NCBI GenBank assembly: GCA_002441555.1
Contig: DJWK01000042.1
Coordinates: 23,150 to 62,175, forward strand
DNA: 39,026 bases
Direction of reading: 5' to 3'
Source of the DNA: Thermodesulfobacteriaceae bacterium UBA6232
Lineage (GTDB): Bacteria > Desulfobacterota > Thermodesulfobacteria > Thermodesulfobacteriales > Thermodesulfobacteriaceae
The position numbers and the translations under genes were made by a program. Below the pieces are notes generated by a model. That model had not been told where the DNA came from, searched no databases, and saw nothing but the letters and a program-made list of their open reading frames with translations. Numbering within the stretch: position 1 is the stretch's first letter; each line of letters begins with the position of its first letter. Below, one piece after another: positions 1-7,809 of the stretch.

Positions 1-226
1 CAAACCTCTTATCAACCTGCTCAAATTTTTTATCAACATGCTTTGCAAATTCTTCTAACCTTGCAGGCAATTCAAGCAAATCGGCAGATAAAAGTACCCT
101 TCTCAATTCCAAAGCCCATTCAGGGTGAGCCTTAAGGGCTCTATAAATATCTCCAAGAGTAATTACCTGACACTTATCCATCTCTTTTTCAACTTCTCTT
201 GGATCTTCAATGGTTGGATCTACCAT
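1..226 (-). CDS. Partial coiled-coil protein, DUF3782/PD-(D/E)XK-like family (5' end only)
   Basis: The gene runs off the left edge, so only about 75 N-terminal residues are visible. It starts at an ATG at 226 preceded by a GAGGTG ribosome site. The protein begins MVDPTIEDPREVEKEMDK, followed by an acidic helical stretch and then heptad-like text (LEEFAKHVDKKFEQVDKRF) that looks like the start of a long coiled coil. This layout resembles the gene at 19018-19746, in which a coiled coil precedes a predicted restriction-endonuclease-fold domain. Such proteins occur in many copies in thermophiles and have no firm function. Assignment to that family is an inference from the N-terminal architecture alone, because the catalytic part lies outside the window. 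Confidence 0.6.
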   Translation of the reverse strand, partial: MVDPTIEDPREVEKEMDKCQVITLGDIYRALKAHPEWALELRRVLLSADLLELPARLEEFAKHVDKKFEQVDKRF

Positions 227-261
227 AGCACACCTCAAAAAATAGTCTATTTAAATTATAA

Positions 262-876
262 CTACGATTCAAATTTTGACAAATCTTTTATTACTTGCAG
301 TCCCTTTAAAAGGGGATTTAAAAAAAGGGCTATTATGAACCCTAAAAGGTATCCAAAAAGCACATCAAGGGGAAAATGGTGTCCAAGATAAATGCGGGAA
401 TATCCCACAAGTAGAGCTGAAAGAATAAAAAGGGGGCTTAAGGGTGGGCTTAAAAAACTTAAAAAGCTTGAGCCAAAGCCTGCATTTGTGGCATGACAGG
501 AGGGAAAACTTAAGGTCTTTTTATAGGTAAGAGGGGTCTCTACATATCGGAATCTATCTTCTGTATAAAAATAAACCTTGGGAAGGGTTGCAAAGGGCCT
601 TTCCCGTTGAAAAAGAGGTTTTAAAACCTTTCCGCAGGAAAAATCTGCCATCCCAAACCCTAGAATAAAAAAAATTATTAAAACTAAACTCCTTTTAAGG
701 GTAATCTTTTTAATTTTAAAAAGAAGAAAGAGGGCTATAAAAAAAAGGGTGATGTAAAGGCCGTATAAAAAATTTTTATCACTAAAGAGGGGTAAAAGTT
801 TATCTAAAACTTGAGAGCGTGCCCCATTTATTAGATAAAAAAGTTTTACATCAAGGGTAAGGAGGGCTTCAATCAA
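262..876 (-). CDS. PAP2-family membrane phosphatase
   Basis: This is a 204-residue integral membrane phosphatase of the PAP2 (type 2 phosphatidic acid phosphatase) superfamily. It carries the three family motifs: K-x6-RP at residues 86-94 (KPLFQRERP), PSxH at 125-128 (PSCH in place of the common PSGH), and SR-x5-H-x3-D at 160-171, with His167 as the likely phosphohistidine nucleophile. Several hydrophobic helices surround the motifs. Members dephosphorylate lipid phosphates such as undecaprenyl pyrophosphate, phosphatidylglycerol phosphate or lipid A. The exact substrate cannot be read from the sequence. Its start codon overlaps the stop of the upstream aldolase gene (ATGA at 876-873), which suggests translational coupling. 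Confidence 0.88.
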   Translation of the reverse strand: MIEALLTLDVKLFYLINGARSQVLDKLLPLFSDKNFLYGLYITLFFIALFLLFKIKKITLKRSLVLIIFFILGFGMADFSCGKVLKPLFQRERPFATLPKVYFYTEDRFRYVETPLTYKKTLSFPSCHATNAGFGSSFLSFLSPPLSPLFILSALLVGYSRIYLGHHFPLDVLFGYLLGFIIALFLNPLLKGLQVIKDLSKFES

Positions 877-1529
877 AGAATCTCTATCCCTGCCTTCTTG
901 GCATCTTCAAGAAACTTGGAAAGTCCTATATCAGTTAAGGGGTGCTTGAGCATCTGTTCAATAACCTTAAAGGGAATAGTTGCGATATCCACTCCCAAGT
1001 GAGCACACCTTCTTACATGATCCACATGCCGAATACTTGCTGCAATGATTTCTGTCTCTATTCCGTAAACCTCATAGATGTGAACGATTTCTTCAAGAAC
1101 AAGCATTCCGTCATAGCCGATATCATCAACCCTTCCAAGAAAGGGAGAAACATATGTAGCCCCAAGTTTTCCTGCAACAAGGGCTTGAAGAGGTGAAAAA
1201 ACAAGGGTCACATTAGTTTTAATACCCTCCTCCGTTAAAACCCTTATAGCTTTAAGCCCCTCAGTAGTAAAGGGAATTTTAATTACTACATTGGGACCCA
1301 TTTTGGCAAGCTCCCTTGCCTCTTTAATCATTCCTTCAGCATCTGTTGCAATAACTTCAAGGGAAACAGGTTTATCCGGAATTTCCCTTAAAATCTCAAG
1401 GGCAGCCTCTTTCCAGGGCTTCCCGGTTTGTGAAAGAAGGGTGGGATTAGTGGTAACTCCATCAAGAATTCCCCATTCTTTTACCTTTCTTATCTCCTCA
1501 ATTTTTGCGGTATCCACAAAAATCTTCAT
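873..1529 (-). CDS. fsa: Fructose-6-phosphate aldolase / transaldolase-like protein
   Basis: This 218-residue protein belongs to the short transaldolase family (FSA/TalC, subfamily 3). It is a cytoplasmic Schiff-base aldolase that moves dihydroxyacetone units in the non-oxidative pentose phosphate pathway. The N-terminus MKIFVDTAKIEEI and the segment GVTTNPTLL are characteristic. Lys84 in VVIKIPFT is the expected Schiff-base lysine (Lys85 in the E. coli enzyme). The length matches the family. The start is an ATG with a GGAGGGAGAAG leader. It lies between argG and the PAP2 gene in one minus-strand run. Whether it acts mainly as transaldolase or aldolase cannot be decided from sequence; in organisms without a long transaldolase this form usually fills the transaldolase role. 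Confidence 0.93.
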   Translation of the reverse strand: MKIFVDTAKIEEIRKVKEWGILDGVTTNPTLLSQTGKPWKEAALEILREIPDKPVSLEVIATDAEGMIKEARELAKMGPNVVIKIPFTTEGLKAIRVLTEEGIKTNVTLVFSPLQALVAGKLGATYVSPFLGRVDDIGYDGMLVLEEIVHIYEVYGIETEIIAASIRHVDHVRRCAHLGVDIATIPFKVIEQMLKHPLTDIGLSKFLEDAKKAGIEIL

Positions 1530-1547
1530 CTTCTCCCTCCAATATTT

Positions 1548-2738
1548 TTATAGAATTGCAAGATTCTTAAGTCTTAAAGCATTTAATCTGATAAAACCTT
1601 CGGCATCTTTGTGGCTGTATCCTCCATCCTCCTCAAAGCTTGCAAGCTCCTTTTTATAAAGGCTAAAAGGGCTTTTTCTTCCGCAAACTATCACATTTCC
1701 CTTATAAAGTTTAACTCTCACAGTGCCTGTTACCCGTTCCTGGGTTTCCTCAATTAAGTGTTTCAGAGCCTGGAATTCCGGGCTAAACCAGTAGCCATAA
1801 TAAATAAGCTCGGCAATCTTTGGCATAAGTGTGTCTTTAAGACGCATAACCTCACGGTCAAGGGTTATCTGCTCTAACGCCCTATGAGCTATGTGAAGGA
1901 TGGTTCCCCCTGGGGTCTCATAAATCCCCCTTGATTTTATCCCCACATAGCGATTTTCAACCATATCAATTCTTCCTATTCCGTGAAGCCCTCCAAGGTA
2001 ATTCAGCTTTTTAAGAAGTTCAACAGGGGATAGGGCCTCTCCATTTATGGCAACGGGTTCCCCTCTATCAAAGTCTATTTCCAGATATAGGGGCTCATCA
2101 GGGGCCTGCTCTGGAGAAGTGGTAAGAATAAACATATCCTCAGGGGGCTCCTGCCAGAGATCTTCAAGAATTCCTCCCTCATAACTTATATGAAAAAGAT
2201 TGGCATCAATACTGTAGGGTTTTTCAGGGGTTACTGGAACCGGGATCCCTTTTTCTTTCGCATAGGCAATAAGGTCACTTCTTCCTTTAAATTCCCATTC
2301 CCTCCAGGGAGCAATAATTTTTAGCTGGGGGGCAAGGGCAGAATAGGTGAGTTCAAAACGAACCTGGTCATTTCCCTTTCCTGTTGCACCATGGGCAACG
2401 GCATCAGCCCCTTCCCTTAAAGCTACCTCAACTTGAGCCTTGGCAATAAGCGGACGGGCAAGGGATGTCCCCAGAAGATACCAATCCTCATACCGGGCCC
2501 CTGCCTTTATGGCAAAAAAGCAATACTCCTTAACAAATTCATGCTTTAGATCCTGAATAATAACCTTTTCAGCCCCTAAGGATTGGCCTTTTTTCTTAAT
2601 CTCCTCCCAATCTTCCTCCTGTCCAAGGTCTACACAGAAGGCTATAACAGGACATTGATACTTCTCTATAAGCCATTTCAAAATCACCGAGGTATCAAGC
2701 CCTCCTGAATAAGCAAGAACAATCTTTTTAGGTCTCAA
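1548..2738 (-). CDS. argG: Argininosuccinate synthase
   Basis: This 396-residue enzyme ligates citrulline and aspartate with ATP to give argininosuccinate, the penultimate step of arginine synthesis. The P-loop AYSGGLDTS at residues 9-17 is the ATP pyrophosphatase motif of the family. The segments GATGKGNDQVRFE and the Glu/Arg-rich tetramerisation tail are typical, and the length is standard. The start codon is TTG, chosen because AAGGAGG lies 5 nt upstream and no in-frame ATG precedes the P-loop. It shares the window with argJ (8747-9895) and carA (5476-6618), so arginine genes here are scattered rather than in one operon. Confidence 0.97.
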   Translation of the reverse strand: MRPKKIVLAYSGGLDTSVILKWLIEKYQCPVIAFCVDLGQEEDWEEIKKKGQSLGAEKVIIQDLKHEFVKEYCFFAIKAGARYEDWYLLGTSLARPLIAKAQVEVALREGADAVAHGATGKGNDQVRFELTYSALAPQLKIIAPWREWEFKGRSDLIAYAKEKGIPVPVTPEKPYSIDANLFHISYEGGILEDLWQEPPEDMFILTTSPEQAPDEPLYLEIDFDRGEPVAINGEALSPVELLKKLNYLGGLHGIGRIDMVENRYVGIKSRGIYETPGGTILHIAHRALEQITLDREVMRLKDTLMPKIAELIYYGYWFSPEFQALKHLIEETQERVTGTVRVKLYKGNVIVCGRKSPFSLYKKELASFEEDGGYSHKDAEGFIRLNALRLKNLAIL

Positions 2739-2752
2739 TGATTCCTCCTTGA

Positions 2753-3079
2753 TTAAAGATTTAAACCTTTTTCTATGGATTCTCCCATTTTTTCCTCAAG
2801 GGATTTAAGTTTGGAAATAATCCCCAAGGTTCTTCCCTTGCGATAATCCACTTTAACATTACAGATAATACGATTACAATCAGGCTCCATTACCTCAAAG
2901 CATTTCCTGATTACTGCTAAGGCCTCCTCCAGAGTTTCTGTTTCAAAGGTTGTCTCCATGGGAGATACCCTGTAAGGATATCCTGAATCCTTTATAACCT
3001 TTACAGCCCTTGCAACATAATTGCTTACACTCTCACCTTTATCAAGGGGAAAAATACTTATGGAAACAAGCACACTCAT
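2753..3079 (-). CDS. MTH1187/YkoF-type thiamine-binding family protein (DUF77)
   Basis: This is a small cytoplasmic protein of about 108 residues. It begins MSVLVSISIFPLDKGESVS, the signature start of the DUF77/MTH1187 family, and continues with YPYRVSPMETTFE. Family members form ferredoxin-fold oligomers, and some bind thiamine or its pyrimidine part. An upstream in-frame TTG at 3115 would add 12 residues, but the conserved family start supports the ATG at 3079. The gene follows the DUF488 gene closely and precedes argG by 14 nt, so it is probably in the same transcript. No catalytic motif is visible, and a role in thiamine or metabolite sensing is only an inference. Confidence 0.8.
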   Translation of the reverse strand: MSVLVSISIFPLDKGESVSNYVARAVKVIKDSGYPYRVSPMETTFETETLEEALAVIRKCFEVMEPDCNRIICNVKVDYRKGRTLGIISKLKSLEEKMGESIEKGLNL

Positions 3080-3115
3080 GGAGTAAAAATTTACTCTAAA
3101 AATTAAATTTCTCAA

Positions 3116-3634
3116 TTATTTTGATTCATAAATATTTTCAAGCCCCAAAATGTGCTTTACAGAAAAGCCCTTTCCTTTTAAAGCTTGAGAAATAAACTTT
3201 CTGTGGCAGCGAAAGGGGAATCTTTCTGCGCAAACTATACAAACCCTTTTTCTTTCAGCCTCTTTAATAACCCTTTTTAAGGCCTCGGAAAAGCTCCTGC
3301 TTTTCATATATTCTTCATAGCCCTCTTTTCTATAGCCTCCTAAATCTTCAAGATGAAGGTATTCAATTCCTACCTTTTTAAGAATCCTCTCAAGATTTTC
3401 CTTATTAAAATGAGGAAAATTCTTAGATTTTGGCCATCTTCTTACATCAATTACAAGCTCAACTTCATAAAACTTCAGAATTTCAACAAATTCTGAAAGG
3501 GTTCTTGTTGAGGTTCCAAGGGTAAAGATTTCTCTATTTTTTGATGAAGAAGAGTTTTTTGGAAGGGTAACAAAAGGCTCTTCCACCTTTGTGAAGAGGT
3601 ATTCTCCAGAACTCTTTATACCCGTATTCATCAA
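3116..3634 (-). CDS. DUF488 family protein
   Basis: This 172-residue protein has the DUF488 core: IFTLGTSTRTLSEF near residue 37, then VELVIDVRRWPKSKNFPHF, and near the C-terminus the conserved Cys/His patch CAERFPFRCHR. The family is widespread and lacks a proven biochemical function. Its C-x5-6-CHR patch has suggested nucleic-acid or metal binding. The start is a TTG at 3634 (or the next ATG at 3631), supported by a GGGAGG site 9 nt upstream. With this start the gene overlaps the upstream flavin reductase gene by 101 nt, and the first ~33 residues are low-complexity text with no family match. A later GTG at 3586 is an alternative start but has no ribosome site. Confidence 0.8.
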   Translation of the reverse strand: MMNTGIKSSGEYLFTKVEEPFVTLPKNSSSSKNREIFTLGTSTRTLSEFVEILKFYEVELVIDVRRWPKSKNFPHFNKENLERILKKVGIEYLHLEDLGGYRKEGYEEYMKSRSFSEALKRVIKEAERKRVCIVCAERFPFRCHRKFISQALKGKGFSVKHILGLENIYESK

Positions 3635-4055
3635 AGTTGGTTGCCTCCCAATTTTTTACCTCACCTATAAAAAAGGTGTGATCCCCAACCTCAACCTCTT
3701 TTATTACTTTACATTCAAGAGTGGCAAGGGCCTCTTCAAGCAAAGGCACTCTCAAAATGTTTCCGCCTTTTACCTTTAGTGCAAAAGCTCTGACTTTATC
3801 AATTTCAGAACCACTTGTGCTTCCAAGCTTAAAAATAAGCTCGCAATCCTCAATAATGTTTACAGAAAATTGAGAAAATTCCTTTATAAGCCCGTGGGTA
3901 TAATTTTCCTTTGAACATGCAAATCCGAGAAGAGGAGGCTCATCAGAAAGAGGAGTAATCCAAGCACAGGCCATAAAATTGATTATACCTTTTTCAGTGT
4001 CCCCGCTTCCAATAACAACAACTGGCCTTGGATGTAAGGTTCGATAAAACTTCAT
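3534..4055 (-). CDS. Flavin reductase-like FMN-binding protein
   Basis: This protein of about 173 residues begins MKFYRTLHPRPVVVIGSG and belongs to the flavin reductase-like split-barrel family. These cytoplasmic proteins bind FMN and pass electrons between NAD(P)H or rubredoxin-like partners and flavin. Typical text includes NFMACAWITPLSDEPPLLGF, FSVNIIE and a C-terminal FFIGEV strand. An upstream GTG (4097) would add 14 residues, but the ATG at 4055 has GGATCT about 10 nt upstream and matches the family start. It is the first gene of the minus-strand run down to 262. Its 3' end overlaps the DUF488 gene by 101 nt. The partner and physiological substrate are unknown. Confidence 0.85.
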   Translation of the reverse strand: MKFYRTLHPRPVVVIGSGDTEKGIINFMACAWITPLSDEPPLLGFACSKENYTHGLIKEFSQFSVNIIEDCELIFKLGSTSGSEIDKVRAFALKVKGGNILRVPLLEEALATLECKVIKEVEVGDHTFFIGEVKNWEATNFDEYGYKEFWRIPLHKGGRAFCYPSKKLFFIKK

Positions 4056-4247
4056 ATTTATTATTAGATCCAAATTTTTGAAAAATTTCAAGGGCACTTA
4101 TTTAGGGCTCAGAAAAATCGAAAAGTTAGATATGATTGCTGCAAGCTTTTGGTCCACGCAAAAATAAAAATTATTATAAAACCTAAAGTTGAGAACAGCC
4201 AATTTTATATATCACTTTACTTAAGATCATCTCAAAAAATTTTTCCC

Positions 4248-4275
4248 TTCAAATCTTAAAAAATTGTATTATATT
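4248..4275 (+). promoter_or_regulatory. prfB: Possible promoter for prfB-carA-ribF
   Basis: TTCAAA at 4248-4253 and TATATT at 4270-4275 are separated by 16 nt. Transcription would start about 7 nt later, just before the GGAGG ribosome site at 4283-4287, giving a very short leader. The -35 box is weak and the region is AT-rich, so this is a plausible but unproven call. The rest of the 4056-4297 gap shows no gene. Confidence 0.38.
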
Positions 4276-4297
4276 AGGGTGCGGAGGTTGATTTAAA

Positions 4298-5495
4298 ATG
4301 AAGACTCAGAAGGTTTTAAAGAAAAATTCAACGGAAAATATTTTACCCTTAAAAAATATTGATTTTGAAAAGGTTTTAAAAAACTTTGAGGAGAAACTTT
4401 CTGATTTAAGGGGGTGTCTTTGACCCAGAGGGACTTAAGAAAAGGCTTGCTTCTATAGAAGAAACTCTTCAGAAAAATCAGGACTGGAATTCCCCTGAAT
4501 TCAGACAACTTCTTAAAGAAAGAGCAAATCTCTCTCAAAGGCTTTCCCTTTTTGAAAAACTTGAAAGGGCCTTGGGAGAACTTCTTGAGTGGTATTCCCT
4601 TTACAAAGAAGAACAATCTGAGGAGATTCTTGAAGGGCTCCTTCAAGAAATTAAGAACTTTGAAGAGCTTCTAAATAAAGAAGAGGCAACCCTTCTTCTT
4701 TCTGAGGAATACGATAGTTCCAATGCCATCTTAAGCATTCATGCAGGAACAGGTGGAACTGACGCCCAGGACTTTGCAGAAATGCTTCTCAGGATGTATA
4801 CCCGCTTTGCAGAGAAAAAGGGCTTTCGAGTAAAATTGGTTGACTATCTTGCAGGAGAGGAGGCAGGTATAAAAAATGCCACTCTTCTTATTGAAGGCCC
4901 TAATGCTTATGGACTTCTTAAAGGAGAAAAGGGGATTCACAGGCTCATAAGAATTTCCCCCTTTGATGCCAATGCAAGACGCCATACCTCCTTTGCCTCG
5001 GTAACGGTTATCCCTGAAATTGAGGAAGACATTGAGGTTGAGATAAGGCCAGAGGATTTAAAAATTGAAACCATGCGTGCAAGCGGGCACGGTGGTCAGC
5101 ATGTCAACAAAACAGAAAGTGCTGTGCGTATAACCCACCTTCCCACAGGTATTGTGGTTACCTGCCAAAACGAAAGAAGTCAGCACTTGAATAAAGCCAC
5201 CGCCTTAAAAATATTGAAAGCAAAGCTTTATCAATTGAAAAAGCAAGAACTTGAAGAAAAGAAAGAGGCTTTAATTGGAGAGAAAAAAGAAATTACCTGG
5301 GGGAACCAGATCCGCACATACACCCTTCACCCTTACAAAGTGGTAAAGGATCATCGTACTCAGTATGAGGTTTATAAGGTGGATGAGGTTCTTGATGGTG
5401 AAATTGACGGGTTTATAAGAGAATATCTTCTCTGGTATACCAAAGAAAAACTAAAAAAACAAAGGGAGACCGAAAATGAAAAGGGAAAAAATTAA
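4298..5495 (+). CDS. prfB: Peptide chain release factor 2, expressed through a programmed +1 frameshift
   Basis: RF2 recognises UGA and UAA stop codons and triggers peptidyl-tRNA hydrolysis on the ribosome. Frame 0 starts at the ATG at 4298 (GGAGG 10 nt upstream), runs 41 codons and meets TGA at 4421-4423. A +1 shift at CTT-TGA-C continues as Asp-Pro-Glu-Gly and reads to 5495, giving about 398 residues. The shifted part carries the anticodon-like SPF motif (residues 220-222) and the catalytic GGQ loop (265-267, in ASGHGGQHVNKTESA). The N-terminus is about 16 residues longer than in E. coli RF2. Without the shift only a 41-residue peptide is made, so synthesis falls when RF2 is abundant, the known autoregulation. 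carA overlaps the end by 20 nt. Confidence 0.97.
4409..4424 (+). promoter_or_regulatory. prfB: RF2 programmed +1 frameshift site
   Basis: AGGGGG (4409-4414), a 3-nt spacer (TGT), then CTT TGA C (4418-4424). This matches the E. coli prfB signal in both elements and in spacing: an internal Shine-Dalgarno-like hexamer 3 nt before the slippery CUU followed by the in-frame UGA and C. The downstream frame is open for 357 codons. Confidence 0.96.
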
Positions 5496-6618
5496 GGCCC
5501 TTGTTATGCTTGAGGATGGCACCCATTTTTGGGGCTATTCCTTTACCATAAGAGGAGAAACCTTTGGAGAAATAGTTTTTAACACGGGAATGACTGGCTA
5601 CCAGGAAATTCTCACCGATCCCTCCTATTACGGACAGATTGTTACCATGACTTATCCCCTTATTGGAAATTACGGAGTAAATTCAGAGGATATGGAAAGT
5701 GCTCGCATTCAGGTTGCTGGCTTCATTGTAAGAGAATATCAACCTTTTTACAGCAACTGGCGGGCTGAGAAATCCCTTGGAGAGTGGTTAAAGGAAAACA
5801 ATATCCTTGCTGTTGAGGGAGTGGACACCCGAGCCCTAACGAGACACTTAAGAAACTTCGGAGCCATGAAAGGAGGAATAACCACAGAAACCCTTAATCC
5901 CAAAGAGTTTCTTGAAAAAATAAAAGAAAGCCCGGCTTATGTGGGGAGAGACCTTGTGCAATATGTCACCACTCCTAAAATTTATTTTTACGATAAAGAA
6001 GGGTTTGATTTTTCAGCAACTACTTTTAAAGGAAAAGCAAAATATAAAATAGCGGTTCTTGATTGCGGGCTTAAATACAACCAGCTTAGGCTCTTTGCAG
6101 AAAGGGAGGCTGAATGTCTGGTTTTTCCAGCTCACACCTCAGCTGAAGAAATTCTCAAACACAATCCCGATGGAATTTTCCTTTCAAATGGCCCTGGAGA
6201 TCCTGCTCCCCTTACCTATGTAGTTAACACTGTGAGAGAGCTTCTCGGTAAAAAACCCATTTTTGGCATTTGTCTTGGGCATCAAATTTTGGGCCAAGCC
6301 CTTGGTGCCTCAACCTTTAAGCTTAAATTCGGTCATCGCGGAATCAATCACCCTGTTTTAAATCTTTTGAATAAAAAGGTGGAAATCACCTCTCAGAATC
6401 ACGGTTTTTGTGTAAAAATGGAGGAACTCCCTAAGGAGGTGATAAAAACCCACATTAACTTGAATGACAATACCTCTGAAGGTTTATATCATCCAGAACT
6501 TAGAGCCTTTTCAGTTCAGTATCACCCTGAAAATGCCCCAGGTCCTCATGATTCTCTCTATCTCTTTGATAGCTTCATTCGTCTTATAGAAGGTAAAAAT
6601 GGAAATCTTTTCACTTAA
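5476..6618 (+). CDS. carA: Carbamoyl-phosphate synthase small subunit (glutaminase)
   Basis: This 380-residue glutamine amidotransferase subunit hydrolyses glutamine and channels ammonia to CarB for carbamoyl phosphate, used in both arginine and pyrimidine synthesis. The N-terminal CPSase small domain shows FGEIVFNTGMTGYQEILTDP, and the class I amidotransferase domain begins near residue 190. The triad is Cys266 (FGICLGHQ), His350 and Glu352 (YHPENAPGPHDS). The ATG at 5476 has GGGAG 7 nt upstream and lies inside the end of prfB (20-nt overlap). ribF in turn starts inside carA (20-nt overlap). carB is not in the window. The two overlaps imply co-translation downstream of the RF2 gene. Confidence 0.97.
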   Translation: MKREKIKALVMLEDGTHFWGYSFTIRGETFGEIVFNTGMTGYQEILTDPSYYGQIVTMTYPLIGNYGVNSEDMESARIQVAGFIVREYQPFYSNWRAEKSLGEWLKENNILAVEGVDTRALTRHLRNFGAMKGGITTETLNPKEFLEKIKESPAYVGRDLVQYVTTPKIYFYDKEGFDFSATTFKGKAKYKIAVLDCGLKYNQLRLFAEREAECLVFPAHTSAEEILKHNPDGIFLSNGPGDPAPLTYVVNTVRELLGKKPIFGICLGHQILGQALGASTFKLKFGHRGINHPVLNLLNKKVEITSQNHGFCVKMEELPKEVIKTHINLNDNTSEGLYHPELRAFSVQYHPENAPGPHDSLYLFDSFIRLIEGKNGNLFT

Positions 6619-7522
6619 GGACTTTCCCTTACCCTTTGAAACAGCAATAACTATTGGTGCCTTTGATGGAATTCACCTTGGGCATAAAGCCCTATTTCAA
6701 GAAACTCTAAAAATAGCTCATACTTTTAATCTTGAGCCAATAGTAGTTACCTTTGATCCTCATCCCCGCAGGGTTATTCAGCCCCATCTTTCTTTTAAAC
6801 TCTTAACCACCCTTGAAGAAAAACTTGAATTAATTGAAAAGGAAGGCTTACAAAAGATCGCTATACTACCCTTTACGCGTGCCCTTGCAGAACTCTCTCC
6901 TGATCTTTTTGTGGAAAAGTATCTAGTGGATTATTTAAAAGCCCGTTATGTGATTGTAGGATTCAACTTTCGTTTTGGAAGAAATCGTTCAGGAGACACA
7001 GAATTACTTAAAAAATTAGGTGAAAAATATCAGTTTCAGGTAAAAATTGTACCTCCTGTTATTATTGATGAAAAAAGAGTTTCAAGCTCTTTGATAAGAG
7101 ACCTTATCTCAAAGGGAGAGGTTGACAAAGCTTCTCTCTTTCTTGGAAGACCCTATTTTTTGACAGGCAAAGTTATTAAAGGAAAGGGAAGGGGAAAGCT
7201 CCTTGGCTTTCCCACAGCTAATCTTTCCGTCTCAAAGGAAAAACTCATTCCAGCAAGAGGAGTTTATGCTGTCTTTGCCTATCTTCACGATAAAAAATAT
7301 AAAGGTGCTTTAAACATAGGCTTTAATCCCACCTTTGATGAGAGAGAACTCTCCCTTGAGGTCCATCTTTTAAATTTTGCTACCTCTCAAGATTTATATA
7401 ACCAGATTATTCGCATTGAATTCATAAAATACATAAGAAGTGAGAAAAAATTTTCTTCTGTTGAAGAATTAAAAACCCAGATTGAAAAGGATTGTCACTT
7501 AATAGAAAAAATTCTTACTTAG
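6599..7522 (+). CDS. ribF: Bifunctional riboflavin kinase / FAD synthetase
   Basis: This 307-residue cytoplasmic enzyme phosphorylates riboflavin to FMN and adenylates FMN to FAD. The N-terminal nucleotidyltransferase domain shows AITIGAFDGIHLGHKAL, VVTFDPHP and VGFNFRFGRNRSGD. The C-terminal riboflavin kinase domain shows GKGRGKLLGFPTANLSV and a GVYAVFA strand. The length is standard. It starts within the end of carA. Its TAG stop at 7520-7522 interlocks with the TAA of the convergent HTH gene (7519-7521). The flavin link to the flavin reductase at 3534-4055 is only by proximity. Confidence 0.96.
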   Translation: MEIFSLKDFPLPFETAITIGAFDGIHLGHKALFQETLKIAHTFNLEPIVVTFDPHPRRVIQPHLSFKLLTTLEEKLELIEKEGLQKIAILPFTRALAELSPDLFVEKYLVDYLKARYVIVGFNFRFGRNRSGDTELLKKLGEKYQFQVKIVPPVIIDEKRVSSSLIRDLISKGEVDKASLFLGRPYFLTGKVIKGKGRGKLLGFPTANLSVSKEKLIPARGVYAVFAYLHDKKYKGALNIGFNPTFDERELSLEVHLLNFATSQDLYNQIIRIEFIKYIRSEKKFSSVEELKTQIEKDCHLIEKILT

Positions 7523-7752
7523 GCCTTTCCCTTCTTCTTCAATTCTTCAACAAAGGCATCATAAACATTAATTTTTTTGCCTATTTTTTTAGGAATTTCA
7601 ACTCCCCTTTTTCTTAACTCATTTACAATTTTATTGACCTGGAACTTGCTGATTCCTAATTTCTCTGCAATTTCACTGGCACTCATTTTAGCATAATTTT
7701 CATATACAAATCTGACATCATCAATCGTAATGGTTCTACCTCTTTTTCTCAT
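7519..7752 (-). CDS. Small helix-turn-helix DNA-binding protein
   Basis: A 77-residue basic protein. Residues 28-48 (ASEIAEKLGISKFQVNKIVN) read as a clear helix-turn-helix, preceded by an N-terminal helix (DDVRFVYENYAKM) and followed by a short basic tail. It has no sensor or ligand domain, so it is probably a stand-alone DNA-binding protein. The start at 7752 has GGGAGG 7-8 nt upstream. It is the most downstream gene of the minus-strand run from the PilZ-PyrE gene to here, although the 57-nt gap from surE could hold its own promoter. Its stop codon overlaps that of convergent ribF. Target genes cannot be inferred. Confidence 0.8.
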   Translation of the reverse strand: MRKRGRTITIDDVRFVYENYAKMSASEIAEKLGISKFQVNKIVNELRKRGVEIPKKIGKKINVYDAFVEELKKKGKA

Positions 7753-7809
7753 AATTTAACCTCCCTGTTTTTTCTATTAAACTTAAACCATTTTTTAGAA
7801 AAAACAAGA

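Noticed and set aside
4572..5495. An N-terminally short RF2 starting inside the gene
   Set aside because: The upstream sequence in the same frame continues RF2 text back to the frameshift site, and the true start with a good ribosome site is at 4298.
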